From CAJMGO01 sp900557305 (GTDB lineage: Bacteria; Bacillota_I; Bacilli_A; RF39; UBA660): 64,000 bases of DNA. The position numbers were made by a program, and so were the translations under genes. The stretch spans positions 29,105 to 93,104 of the forward strand of contig CAJMGO010000004.1 of NCBI GenBank assembly GCA_905212975.1, read 5' to 3'. The notes beneath the pieces are model-generated. The model did no database searches and was not told where the DNA came from. It worked only from the letters and a program-made list of their open reading frames with translations. Below, piece after piece: positions 26,355 through 34,563 of the stretch; position 1 is the first letter of the stretch; each line of letters opens with the position of its first letter.

Positions 26355-28112
26355 ATGATTAATTTTAAAGAAAATGAAGATTTAAATAAATTAAATCATA
26401 GTTGTGCGCATTTACTTGCACATGCTATAAAACATTTATATCCAAATGCAAAGTTTTGGGTAGGCCCTGTTGTGGAAGAAGGATTTTATTATGATATTGA
26501 TTTAGGTGATGATGTAATAAAAGAAGATGATTTACCTAAAATAGAGAAAGAAATGAAAAAAATCAGTAAGGACAATAAGTTAATTAAAAGAATAGAGCTT
26601 ACTAAACAAAATGCATTAGAAATGTTTAAAGATGATCCATATAAAATAGATTTAATTAGAAGAATGAATGAAAACGATACAGTAATTTCTGCATACCAAC
26701 AAGGTGATTTTATTGATTTATGCAGAGGACCGCATATGAATTCTACGAAAGATATGAAGTATTTTAAACTTGTAAAAGTAAGTGGAGCATATTGGAAAGG
26801 TGATTCAAAAAACAAAATGCTTCAAAGAATTTATGGCGTTTGTTTTGAAAAAGAAGAAGATTTGATGAACTATTTATCTTATCTTGAAGAAGCAAAGCTA
26901 CGTGATCATAGAAAAATAGGTAAAGATCTAGATTTATTTATGACTGATGATTTAGTTGGTAGGGGATTACCTATGTTTTTACCAAATGGATATATAATAT
27001 GGCAAGAATTAGAAAATTATATAAAAAACAAAGAAAAAAGGCTTGGATATCAACATGTTATGACACCATGTGTTGGAAATGTAGAATTATATAAAACAAG
27101 TGGACATTGGGAACATTATAAAGAAAACATGTTTCCTGCAATGGAGGTCGATGGAGAAAGTTTTGTGTTAAGACCAATGAATTGTCCTCATCACATGATG
27201 ATATATGCTAATAAATTACATTCATATAGGGATTTACCTATAAGAATTGGTGAAATTGCTCATGATTTTAGATATGAATCAAGTGGTTCATTAAAAGGAA
27301 TAGAAAGAGGAAGACATTTTTGCCAAAATGATGCACATTTATTTGTAACACCTGAACAAATAAAGGATGAATTTAAAAAAGTTGTTGATTTAATACTAGA
27401 TACATATAAAGACTTTGGAATTAAAGACTATAGATTTGTTTTATCTCTTCGTGATTCAGAGGATAAAGAAAAGTATCATCAAGATGATGAAATGTGGGAA
27501 AAAGCAGAAAATGGACTTAGAGAGGTTCTAAATGAACTTGGTATTAATTATACTGAAGAAATAGGAGAGGCAGCTTTTTATGGCCCAAAGTTAGATGTTA
27601 ATGTTAGACCTGCTGTTGGTAATGAATATACATTATCTACTTGTCAATTAGATTTTTGTTTACCTGCTAAATTCGATTTAAAATATGTTGATAAGGATGG
27701 GTCAAAGAAAACACCTGTTGTATTACATAGAGCAATATTAGGTTCAATTGATAGGTTTATGGCTTATATTTTAGAGGAAACAAAAGGGAATCTTCCACTT
27801 TGGTTATCACCAGTACAAGTTAATATAATTCCTGTTAATAATGAATATCATCTAGAATATTGTAACAAGTTACATGAAAAATTATTGGATGAAAATATAA
27901 GGGTTGAACTTGACAACAGAGATGAAAAATTATCATATAAAATACGTGAAAGTCAAACTCATAAAATTCCATTTACATTAATAATTGGCCAAAATGAAGT
28001 TGATAATAATTTAATAAGTTATAGAAAATTTGGTACCACAGAAACAGTAACTATATCTATTGATGAACTTATAATATTACTAAAAAAAGCAATAAAAAAT
28101 AAAGAATTATAA
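26355..28112 (+). CDS. thrS: Threonyl-tRNA synthetase lacking the TGS domain
   Basis: A 585-aa enzyme. It starts directly in the editing domain (HSCAH, H15 and H19, with DLCRGPH later). The class II catalytic core has MNCPHHMM zinc residues, the motif 2 region FRYESSGSLKGIERGRHF, QNDAHLF and motif 3 HRAILGSIDRF. The anticodon-binding domain is at about 485-585. Usual ThrRS has about 640 residues; the missing 60 are the N-terminal TGS domain. AAGAGGAG precedes the ATG and there is no upstream coding frame for TGS. Confidence 0.93.
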   Translation: MINFKENEDLNKLNHSCAHLLAHAIKHLYPNAKFWVGPVVEEGFYYDIDLGDDVIKEDDLPKIEKEMKKISKDNKLIKRIELTKQNALEMFKDDPYKIDLIRRMNENDTVISAYQQGDFIDLCRGPHMNSTKDMKYFKLVKVSGAYWKGDSKNKMLQRIYGVCFEKEEDLMNYLSYLEEAKLRDHRKIGKDLDLFMTDDLVGRGLPMFLPNGYIIWQELENYIKNKEKRLGYQHVMTPCVGNVELYKTSGHWEHYKENMFPAMEVDGESFVLRPMNCPHHMMIYANKLHSYRDLPIRIGEIAHDFRYESSGSLKGIERGRHFCQNDAHLFVTPEQIKDEFKKVVDLILDTYKDFGIKDYRFVLSLRDSEDKEKYHQDDEMWEKAENGLREVLNELGINYTEEIGEAAFYGPKLDVNVRPAVGNEYTLSTCQLDFCLPAKFDLKYVDKDGSKKTPVVLHRAILGSIDRFMAYILEETKGNLPLWLSPVQVNIIPVNNEYHLEYCNKLHEKLLDENIRVELDNRDEKLSYKIRESQTHKIPFTLIIGQNEVDNNLISYRKFGTTETVTISIDELIILLKKAIKNKEL

Positions 28113-28138
28113 AAAAAGGAGAAAAATCCTTTTTTTTG
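28113..28138 (+). terminator. Terminator of thrS
   Basis: An AAAAAGGA/TCCTTTTT stem followed by a T-run, 1 nt after the thrS stop. Confidence 0.88.
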
Positions 28139-28196
28139 TAATATTTAATCCTTTTTATCATAGTTTTAATTAGATATGCACTAGGGGAGGATACAA

Positions 28197-28703
28197 ATGA
28201 TAAATAAAAAGAATTTATGGTTTTTGACATTATTTAGTTTAATTTTAGTATTGAGTGTGTATTATGTTACAATGCCAACAGAATTATTGATAACAAATAA
28301 TTCTAATTTTGTAACTAAAGATACTAGTGAAGAGGATACAAAAGTTTCTATAGAAGAAAATGAAGTAATAACAGCTTTAAAAGTTGCTGATGATGAAGAA
28401 TATTTAAAAGAATTAGATACATTAAAATTAGTATTAATGGACAATAAGTCAAGTGTTGAAGAAAAAAATGATGCATTTGATAAAATGAAAGATTTAAATA
28501 CAAATAAGAATAAAGAAGAAGAGTTGGAAAATTTGATAGAATCTTCATATAAATTAAAATCTTTTATAAAAATAAAAAATAATCAAGTTAAAGTTGTTAT
28601 ATCTGGTAGTGAACATGATACAACACTAGCTAACAATATAATGAATACAATTCAAGAAAAATTTGAAACAAAAATGTATGTAACTGTACAGTTTAGTGCT
28701 TAA
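28197..28703 (+). CDS. SpoIIIAH-like protein
   Basis: A 168-aa protein with one N-terminal transmembrane helix (about 7-26), an acidic Ser/Thr/Glu stalk and a C-terminal domain. The domain contains EEKNDAFDKMKDLN, KEEELENLIESSYKLKSFIKI and QVKVVISG, the pattern of the SpoIIIAH/YscJ-FliF ring-building family. In spore formers SpoIIIAH joins SpoIIQ between mother cell and forespore. Here it stands apart from any spoIIIAA-AG operon. GGGAGG lies upstream and a terminator follows. Confidence 0.75.
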   Translation: MINKKNLWFLTLFSLILVLSVYYVTMPTELLITNNSNFVTKDTSEEDTKVSIEENEVITALKVADDEEYLKELDTLKLVLMDNKSSVEEKNDAFDKMKDLNTNKNKEEELENLIESSYKLKSFIKIKNNQVKVVISGSEHDTTLANNIMNTIQEKFETKMYVTVQFSA

Positions 28704-28731
28704 AGTTCATAAATATATGAACTTTTTTTTA
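28702..28731 (+). terminator. Rho-independent terminator
   Basis: AAGTTCAT/ATGAACTT stem (28703-28710 with 28717-28724) and a T-run after the SpoIIIAH-like gene. Confidence 0.88.
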
Positions 28732-28818
28732 GTAAAAAAACATACACATTGTATATTTAAATACATACAATAATATGAATAAAAATATAATCCATCATCT
28801 TAGAAAGAGAGGGAGTTT

Positions 28819-29025
28819 ATGAAAAAAAGCATATTAACAAAAAGAGAAAAAGAAGTCTTTGAATTGTTAATACAAAATAATACAACTGTTCAAATTTCTG
28901 AAAAATTAAAAATTAGTGAAAAAACAGTTAGAAATCATATATCAAATGCTATGCAAAAGCTTGGAGTCAAAGGCAGAGCAAGTGCTGTTGTAGAATTACT
29001 TAAACTTGGTGAAATTACACTATAA
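28819..29025 (+). CDS. gerE: GerE-like LuxR-type transcription factor
   Basis: A 68-aa protein that is only a LuxR/GerE helix-turn-helix domain: LTKREKEVFELL, ISEKLKISEKTVRNHISNAMQKLGVKGRASAVVELLKLG. The size and sequence match GerE, which acts late in the mother cell of spore formers to control coat genes. It has its own SD (GAGAGGGAG) and terminator, between a SpoIIIAH-like and a GerM-like gene, so a sporulation link is likely. An unrelated small LuxR regulator is the alternative. Confidence 0.8.
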   Translation: MKKSILTKREKEVFELLIQNNTTVQISEKLKISEKTVRNHISNAMQKLGVKGRASAVVELLKLGEITL

Positions 29026-29049
29026 AATCGCATTAAAGCGGTTTTTTTT
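29024..29049 (+). terminator. Terminator of gerE
   Basis: AATCGC/GCGGTT stem (one wobble) followed by eight T. Confidence 0.8.
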
Positions 29050-29073
29050 CATACTATTAATTAAAGAGGTGAA

Positions 29074-30030
29074 ATGGTGTTAAAAAAGAGGATACTAAAT
29101 AGAATTATAATTACATCGGCTACGTTATTTACTTTATTTTTACTTACTTTAATGCCTAAAACTAATGTATTAGAAGTTGAAAAAAAATTGGAATATGTTG
29201 ATTATACTTTAGAAAGTAATGTCATTTATTTAATTGATCAATATGATTACGTTTCAAGAACAACTGTCGCCCTTGAACATAATGAGAAAATAGATCAAAA
29301 AGCAAAGGAATTATTAGAGCTTCTAATAATTTCAGGAAAAGAAGAAAGCAAAATTCCAAGTGGTTTCAAACCAGTAATTCCAAGTGATACAAAAATATTG
29401 AGCGTTGAATATGTCGAAGGTACAATTAAGGTAAATTTTTCGATTGAATTTTTAAATATAGAAGAATTTAACGAAAGCAAAGTAATAGAATCAATTGTGT
29501 ATACATTAACATCCATAGAAAATGTAAAAAATGTTATAATATATGTAAATGGTGATGTACTAACAAAGCTGCCATCTGGGAAAATTCTTCCAACATCATT
29601 AGATAGAGGCTATGGAATTAATAAAGAATATGATATTACAACTTACAAAAATATTGATAAAATAACAATATATTATTTAAGTAAATATAATGATAATATT
29701 TATTATGTACCAGTTACTAAGTATATTGATGGTGGTAGTGATAAAATAGATGTAATTGTTCAAGAATTATCTAAGGGTTCATTATATCATAACAATTTAA
29801 TAAGCTATCTAAATAATAATACTAAAATATTAAATAAGAAAAATGATAATAGCAGTATATATTTAACATTTAATGAAAATATTTTTGATAATATTGATAC
29901 GTATAATATACTAGAAGAGGTTATTAACACAATAAGTTTATCAATTGGTGATAATTATGATGTTGATGAAGTTATATTTAATTATAATGGAAAAGAAATT
30001 TATAAAAGTGTTATAAAAACTATTGAATAA
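29074..30030 (+). CDS. gerM: GerM-like protein with two GerMN domains
   Basis: A 318-aa protein with an N-terminal transmembrane or signal helix (about 10-27) and two GerMN repeats (about 50-165 and 175-315). Repeat 1 has LLELLI, IPSDTKILSVEYVEGTIKVNFS and ESIVYTLTSIENVKNVIIYVNG; repeat 2 has VTKYIDGGSDKIDVIVQELSKG and the equivalent NTISLS segment. GerM is a lipoprotein-like factor of spore formation and germination; this copy shows no lipobox Cys. AGAGGTG precedes the ATG. Confidence 0.8.
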   Translation: MVLKKRILNRIIITSATLFTLFLLTLMPKTNVLEVEKKLEYVDYTLESNVIYLIDQYDYVSRTTVALEHNEKIDQKAKELLELLIISGKEESKIPSGFKPVIPSDTKILSVEYVEGTIKVNFSIEFLNIEEFNESKVIESIVYTLTSIENVKNVIIYVNGDVLTKLPSGKILPTSLDRGYGINKEYDITTYKNIDKITIYYLSKYNDNIYYVPVTKYIDGGSDKIDVIVQELSKGSLYHNNLISYLNNNTKILNKKNDNSSIYLTFNENIFDNIDTYNILEEVINTISLSIGDNYDVDEVIFNYNGKEIYKSVIKTIE

Positions 30031-30076
30031 AAGAAATTTTTATTGTATAATTGTCTTGTTCAGTTAGAACAGGAAT

Positions 30077-30153
<77 letters not shown>

Positions 30154-30163
30154 TAATGAAAAT

Positions 30164-30190
30164 AACCGTTGAAATTCAACGGTTTTTTTG
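30164..30190 (+). terminator. Terminator after tRNA-Arg
   Basis: CCGTTG/CAACGG stem extended by A/T pairs, followed by seven T. Confidence 0.85.
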
Positions 30191-30196
30191 TTTATT

Positions 30197-30235
30197 GCTC
30201 TTGATTAGGATTCGAACAACACGACCATAAAGAAG
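30197..30235 (-). other. tRNA-like 3' remnant
   Basis: On the minus strand this GC-richer patch contains GTTCGAATCCTAATC. The GTTCGAATC part is the conserved T-loop sequence of tRNAs, but no paired T-stem or cloverleaf can be built. It lies between tRNA-Arg and the nuclease gene and could be a decayed tRNA or attachment-site fragment. Confidence 0.35.
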
Positions 30236-30243
30236 TGCAATTT

Positions 30244-30999
30244 CTATCCAGCTTCTAAATAGTGAATTTTATCAAATAATAGGGAAATGAAATTTTTTTT
30301 AATAGTAAATTCTAAACTTTTGTTACTATATGTTCCAATCTTATCACCACTTTTAATAAGTCTAGCAACAATACTTATTTCTATAATTCCTCTTTCTAAT
30401 AAATTTAAAAAAGTTTCAAATGATTTTAGTTTATATAATTCTAGTGAATAATACCTATAATAAATAACATCATCAATAATTTTTTTACTAGCCCTTATTA
30501 AAGCTAGTTTATTTAATTTTAGGCATAAATGATCTTTTAATTTGTCTAAGTAAACAAAGGATTCTCTTTCAATTAGTTCATTATTTTTATTGTAAACACA
30601 TAATATTAATATTTCACTTTTTTTATCAATTTCAAATTTAAATTTAAAATTATTATTTACGCAACATGGATTCTTACAATTAAGTGTTGCAATAAAAATA
30701 TTTTTATCACTTATATCTTTATCTGGATATCCATATTTTTCAATTATTCTATTAATTTCAGGAAATGTCGGGCCATCAAAAGCAGTATTAAATAAATGTA
30801 AAGGATATCGGCTAAATCGTGTCGAACATTTTATTTCTATATCTTTGTAATCAGGAAAAAACATTGAATCAATTTTTTTATTAATTTCATTTTCAAATGT
30901 TAATCCAACATTACCATAACTTTTATATTTACTTTTTATCCAACCTTTATTATTTATTTTACAAAATTCATTTATTAAACTTTTCATATTTTCATCCAT
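30244..30999 (-). CDS. MvaI/BcnI-family restriction endonuclease-like protein, orphan
   Basis: A 251-aa protein. GWIKSKYKSYGNVGLTFE followed by FPDYKDIEIKCSTR reproduces the start of the MvaI/BcnI fold. The PD-(D/E)xK centre is Asp then E-I-K in DIEIKC. LHLFNTAFDGP and ATLNCKNPCCVNN follow. MvaI/BcnI enzymes cut or nick short GC-rich sites and are structurally related to MutH. No methyltransferase is encoded in this window. ATG 30999 has GAGGTG at good spacing. It sits alone among tRNA genes. Alternatives are a solitary defence nuclease or a repair nickase. Confidence 0.7.
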   Translation of the reverse strand: MDENMKSLINEFCKINNKGWIKSKYKSYGNVGLTFENEINKKIDSMFFPDYKDIEIKCSTRFSRYPLHLFNTAFDGPTFPEINRIIEKYGYPDKDISDKNIFIATLNCKNPCCVNNNFKFKFEIDKKSEILILCVYNKNNELIERESFVYLDKLKDHLCLKLNKLALIRASKKIIDDVIYYRYYSLELYKLKSFETFLNLLERGIIEISIVARLIKSGDKIGTYSNKSLEFTIKKNFISLLFDKIHYLEAG

Positions 31000-31370
31000 A
31001 ATAATCACCTCAAATTAAATTTTAGAGTATTAACATAACTAAATCAAATGACTGTTTTTGTTATTTCGAATATTTAATAAATATGAAATATATTTTTTTA
31101 ACATTAATAAATTTGATTTTGAACTTTATAATTATAAAAAGTAATTTTTTTGTATATAATTAGTTTTTTTTATTTATTTGTGAATTATTATTATATTGGA
31201 CATAAAATAATTAAAATTAGATATGTGTTAATTATGTTGCCTTTTATTGCTTTATAAAAATGTATTAATTATTATAAAATATTTTGATTTTGAATATTTA
31301 TATTACAAAATATTATAATTAAGATTAGTTTAAAGAGCATCCTTTCATTCTATGGCGGTCATAGGGCACA
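31000..31370. other. AT-rich intergenic region without a supported gene
   Basis: About 360 bases, almost all A and T. It should hold the promoter of the nuclease gene on the minus strand. The only GC-richer spot is 31351-31367, where GGCGGTCATAGG matches 12 nt of the tRNA-Ile2 sense strand but in opposite orientation. Confidence 0.5.
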
Positions 31371-31394
31371 AAAAAACTAGTCATAAGACTAGTG
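31371..31394 (-). terminator. Terminator of the tRNA-Ile2/tRNA-Leu unit
   Basis: ACTAGTC/GACTAGT stem (31376-31382 with 31387-31393); on the minus strand seven T follow. Confidence 0.88.
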
Positions 31395-31404
31395 GTAAAC
31401 AAAG

Positions 31405-31489
31405 TGGTGCAGGTGAAGGGACTTGAACCCCCATGTCGTAAGACACTAGATCCTAAGTCTAGCGCGTCTGCCAATTTCGCCACACCTGC
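31405..31489 (-). tRNA. tRNA-Leu (TAG)
   Basis: An 85-nt gene with acceptor GCAGGTG/CACCTGC, discriminator A and encoded CCA. The anticodon stem CTAGA/TCTAG holds CTTAGGA with anticodon TAG. The long variable arm is as expected for tRNA-Leu. Confidence 0.93.
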
Positions 31490-31495
31490 ACAAGA

Positions 31496-31572
31496 TGGTG
31501 GACCCTATAGGACTCGAACCTATGACCGCCCGGTTATGAGCCGGATGCTCTAACCAACTGAGCTAAGGGTCC
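31496..31572 (-). tRNA. tRNA-Ile2 (CAT, lysidine-modified type)
   Basis: A 77-nt cloverleaf with acceptor GGACCCT/AGGGTCC, discriminator A and encoded CCA. The anticodon loop is CTCATAA (CAT). The GGACC acceptor and the GGCTCATAACC anticodon arm resemble bacterial tRNA-Ile2, read as AUA after lysidine modification, more than elongator tRNA-Met. Identity as Met is the alternative. Confidence 0.85.
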
Positions 31573-31747
31573 ATATATGCATTTAGCACTCTTTAATAAT
31601 AGCATAACCGGGCAAATTATGCAATAATTTTTAAAGAAATTTATAAAAAATATATACATTTTATATTTAATAAGTATTTTTTTTAAATAATTTTATACTA
31701 TTAAATATCTATATAATATGTTATAATTTACTAGAAGGTGAAGGTTT

Positions 31748-33172
31748 ATGAAATTGTACAACACATTATCGAGAAAAATAGAGGAATTTATTCCTAGAGA
31801 TGGAAAACATGTAAAAATGTATACTTGTGGTCCTACAGTATATCATTATGCACATATAGGTAATCTTAGAACATATATAATGGAAGATATTTTGGAAAAA
31901 AGTTTAAATTATATTGGTTATAATGTTCAAAGATGTATGAACATAACTGATGTTGGACATTTATCTAGTGATGCTGATACAGGTGAAGATAAAATGGTAA
32001 AAGGCGCTAAAAGAGAACACAAAACGGTTTTAGAAATAGCCAAATATTATACACAATGTTTTTTTAATGATTTGAAAAAACTAAATGTAAAAAAACCAGA
32101 TATTATAGTACCTGCAACTTCATGTATTGATGAATACATCAATATGATTGAAAAATTATTAAATGATGATTATGCATATAAAGCAGGGGGAAATATATAT
32201 TTTGATACTTCCAAGTTAAAAGAGTATTATGTTCTTACTAATCATTCAGAAGATTCTTTGATTGAAGCTGTAAGAAATGATGTTGAAATTGATTCGAATA
32301 AAAAAAATAAAAATGATTTTGTTCTTTGGTTTACTAAGTCTAAATTTGAAGATCAACAACTAAAATGGGATAGTCCTTGGGGAATTGGTTATCCTGGATG
32401 GCACATAGAGTGTTCTTGCATTTCATTAAAATATTTAGGCGAATATTTGGATATTCATTGTGGTGGTGTTGATAATATATTTCCACATCATACTAATGAA
32501 ATAGCTCAATCTGAAAGCTATTTGGGACATAAATGGTGTAATTATTGGTTTCATAGTGAACATTTAAATGATCAAACTGGTAAAATGAGCAAATCTAAAG
32601 AAAATTTTTTGACAATTTCATTACTTGAAGAAAAAGGTTATAATCCAATTGTTTATAGGCTATTTTGTCTACAATCACATTATAGAAAACAGTTATTATT
32701 TTCGTATGATGCTTTAGATCAAATTTCTAATACATACAATAAACTATTAAATAAGATTAAAACAATAAAGGAAAATTTATCAGGTGAATTAAATGGTGAT
32801 AAAATAATATATTATCAAAATAATTTTACAAAAGCACTTGAAAATGATTTAAATACTTCATCTGCTATTACAGTATTATATGATGTAATTAAGGATGAAG
32901 ATTTATCTAATAATTCAAAAATATATTTAATAGGAGATTTTGACAAAGTATTATCTTTAGATTTATTAAATGATAAAGATAATAAAGAGGATAGCATTGA
33001 TATAGAATTAAAAAAATATATAGAAAATAAAATTAATTTAAGAAAACAAGCAAAAGAAGATAAAAATTATGAATTAGCGGATAATATACGAAAAGAATTA
33101 GCAAGTAAAGGTATTTATATAAAAGATACAAGAGAAGGTACAATATATGAAATAAAGACTATTAATCAATAG
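31748..33172 (+). CDS. cysS: Cysteinyl-tRNA synthetase
   Basis: A 474-aa class I synthetase. Zinc ligand C27 in CGPTVY, HIGN (36-39), GWHIECS with the second Cys, HCGGVDNIFPHHTNE with the other ligands, and KMSKS in GKMSKSKENF. The length is normal. GAAGGTGAAGG precedes the ATG and a TATAAT-like -10 lies about 20 nt upstream. Its last 11 nt overlap the convergent DUF192 gene inside a perfect palindrome, so both proteins end in YEIKTI plus one or two residues. Confidence 0.94.
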   Translation: MKLYNTLSRKIEEFIPRDGKHVKMYTCGPTVYHYAHIGNLRTYIMEDILEKSLNYIGYNVQRCMNITDVGHLSSDADTGEDKMVKGAKREHKTVLEIAKYYTQCFFNDLKKLNVKKPDIIVPATSCIDEYINMIEKLLNDDYAYKAGGNIYFDTSKLKEYYVLTNHSEDSLIEAVRNDVEIDSNKKNKNDFVLWFTKSKFEDQQLKWDSPWGIGYPGWHIECSCISLKYLGEYLDIHCGGVDNIFPHHTNEIAQSESYLGHKWCNYWFHSEHLNDQTGKMSKSKENFLTISLLEEKGYNPIVYRLFCLQSHYRKQLLFSYDALDQISNTYNKLLNKIKTIKENLSGELNGDKIIYYQNNFTKALENDLNTSSAITVLYDVIKDEDLSNNSKIYLIGDFDKVLSLDLLNDKDNKEDSIDIELKKYIENKINLRKQAKEDKNYELADNIRKELASKGIYIKDTREGTIYEIKTINQ

Positions 33173-33187
33173 TCTTTATTTCATATA
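33144..33187. terminator. 20-bp perfect palindrome encoding both convergent gene ends
   Basis: Positions 33144-33163 pair perfectly with 33168-33187 across the loop AATC. The core contains an A-rich and a T-rich side, so it can end transcription in both directions. It also encodes YEIKTI at the C termini of CysS (plus) and the DUF192 protein (minus). Confidence 0.85.
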
Positions 33188-33482
33188 CATTATTTATATC
33201 TATCATATTACTAGAAAACTCGTATGTATAATAAACATTCTTTTTAGGTAATATAATTCTATTAGGTTTTAAATCTTTATATTTAAAAAGAATATTATTA
33301 TTTTTATCACACATAATGATATCTAAATTTTGCAAGCAAAAAAAGGTATGAATACTATTACACTTTTTAAATCTGTAGCAAGTCTTAGTTTTTTTTCTTA
33401 AAAACATCATTCCTTTAAATTTTGAAAATAAGTTTTTACAATTTTTAACATCATATTTTTTATTGTTTATAATTACATTCAT
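33162..33482 (-). CDS. DUF192 family protein
   Basis: A 106-aa protein. SKFKGMMFL, HTFFCLQNLDIIMCDKNNNILFKYKDLKPNRI match the order of the DUF192 domain (GLM, tFfM, iDvvFlD, v-v-P). Members are small beta proteins, often exported in other bacteria; function unknown. No signal peptide is seen here. It is convergent with cysS and overlaps it by 11 nt. Confidence 0.7.
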   Translation of the reverse strand: MNVIINNKKYDVKNCKNLFSKFKGMMFLRKKTKTCYRFKKCNSIHTFFCLQNLDIIMCDKNNNILFKYKDLKPNRIILPKKNVYYTYEFSSNMIDINNVYEIKTID

Positions 33483-33588
33483 TTAAATCACTAAAACAAT
33501 AATATCACATAAAAAAACATTTGACAAATATATAAAAAAAGTATAATATGTTATTAGAAAGAATACTTGAAATCAGGAGGAATGTTAC

Positions 33589-33786
33589 ATGAAAAAATTA
33601 AGCAATAAAGGTCAAGCATTAGTTGAATATTTACTTATTATAGCTGTTATAAGCGTTGTAGTTGTGGCAGTAGTTAAATTATTGGGTGGTTATTTACAAG
33701 ATTCTATGACAAAATCTTCTTGCAATTTAGTTGGAAAAACTTATGTTGAAGGAAATAAACCAGGTGAGGGAAGTTGTGTAGATTAA
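33589..33786 (+). CDS. flp: Flp-type (class III) pilin
   Basis: A 65-aa prepilin with leader MKKLSNKG and processing site G8/Q9. The mature start QALVEYLLIIAVISVVVVAVVKLLG has Glu at +5 and Tyr at +6, the Flp signature. Two Cys near the C terminus (CNLVG, GSCVD) could form a disulfide. It should be the major subunit of the Tad pilus encoded downstream. AGGAGG precedes the ATG. No prepilin peptidase gene is in the window. Confidence 0.85.
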   Translation: MKKLSNKGQALVEYLLIIAVISVVVVAVVKLLGGYLQDSMTKSSCNLVGKTYVEGNKPGEGSCVD

Positions 33787-33855
33787 AATAGAAATATTAC
33801 TTGAGTATTTCTTTTTTTTTTGGTATAATTTGTATGATAATAGGGAGGGTTGATT

Positions 33856-34197
33856 ATGAAGAATAATAGAGGTCAAGCTTTAGTTGAATTTATAATGATT
33901 TTGCCTATTTTGATATTATTTATTATGGCAGTATTTGATTTTGCCAATATTTTGCTAAAAAAAAATGAAATGAATGATATTTTAAATGATGTTGTTTCTT
34001 TATATGAAAACAATAAAAAAGATAAAATCCAATCGTTTGTGACAGAGAATGGTGTTGAGTTTTTTATTGATGAAAAAGATGAGTTTTTAACAATAACTAT
34101 TTCAAAAAAAATTGATATAAATACACCTGGATTATCTAATATACTAGGAAATCCTTATAAAATAGAAGAAAGCAGGACAATTTATAAAAATGAATAA
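33856..34197 (+). CDS. TadE-like pseudopilin
   Basis: A 113-aa protein with leader MKNNRG and mature start QALVEFIMILPILILFIMAVFDFANILL, the TadE pattern with Glu at +5. A short extracellular beta part follows. TadE/F proteins are minor pilins needed for Tad pilus assembly. GGGAGGG supports ATG 33856 over the upstream TTG. It overlaps the next gene by 8 nt. Confidence 0.78.
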   Translation: MKNNRGQALVEFIMILPILILFIMAVFDFANILLKKNEMNDILNDVVSLYENNKKDKIQSFVTENGVEFFIDEKDEFLTITISKKIDINTPGLSNILGNPYKIEESRTIYKNE

Positions 34198-34561
34198 TAG
34201 AGGACAAACATTAACTATATTTATTATTTTAATACCAGTATTATTTATGTTACTTGGAGTTATTATTGATATATCGTATGCTACATATGAAAAAAGAAAT
34301 GTTGAAAATAATATAAAGTATACTGTTAGAACATCTTTTAGTAAAAATTTAGATGAAGAACAAACGATTGAATTAATTAAAAAAAATATTAAAAACATTG
34401 AAGATTATAAAGTTTATTATGATAATGGTGATTTATATGTATATATAAAAACTAAAGTAAATGGTATATTTAGTAATTTATTTAGTAATCCTATAAAAAA
34501 TATTGAGGTAACATACAAAGGTACATTTGATGGAGATAATATTATTGTAGAAAGGGGATAA
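34190..34561 (+). CDS. Second TadE/TadG-like pseudopilin
   Basis: A 123-aa protein with the same MNNRGQ leader style, but the mature start QTLTIFIILIPVLFMLLGVII lacks the Glu at +5. A hydrophobic helix and a short extracellular domain (about 28-120) follow. It lies between the TadE-like gene (overlap) and the cpaE-like ATPase (2-nt gap). Without Glu+5 it may not pack into the filament core and could act at a tip or base, which is inference. Confidence 0.65.
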   Translation: MNNRGQTLTIFIILIPVLFMLLGVIIDISYATYEKRNVENNIKYTVRTSFSKNLDEEQTIELIKKNIKNIEDYKVYYDNGDLYVYIKTKVNGIFSNLFSNPIKNIEVTYKGTFDGDNIIVERG

Positions 34562-34563
34562 TT

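Noticed and set aside
31083..31163. A 26-codon hydrophobic ORF in the AT-rich gap
   Set aside because: It has no Shine-Dalgarno and its composition equals that of the surrounding DNA.
31496..31572. Elongator tRNA-Met
   Set aside because: The CAT anticodon allows it, but the GGACC acceptor and anticodon arm resemble tRNA-Ile2.
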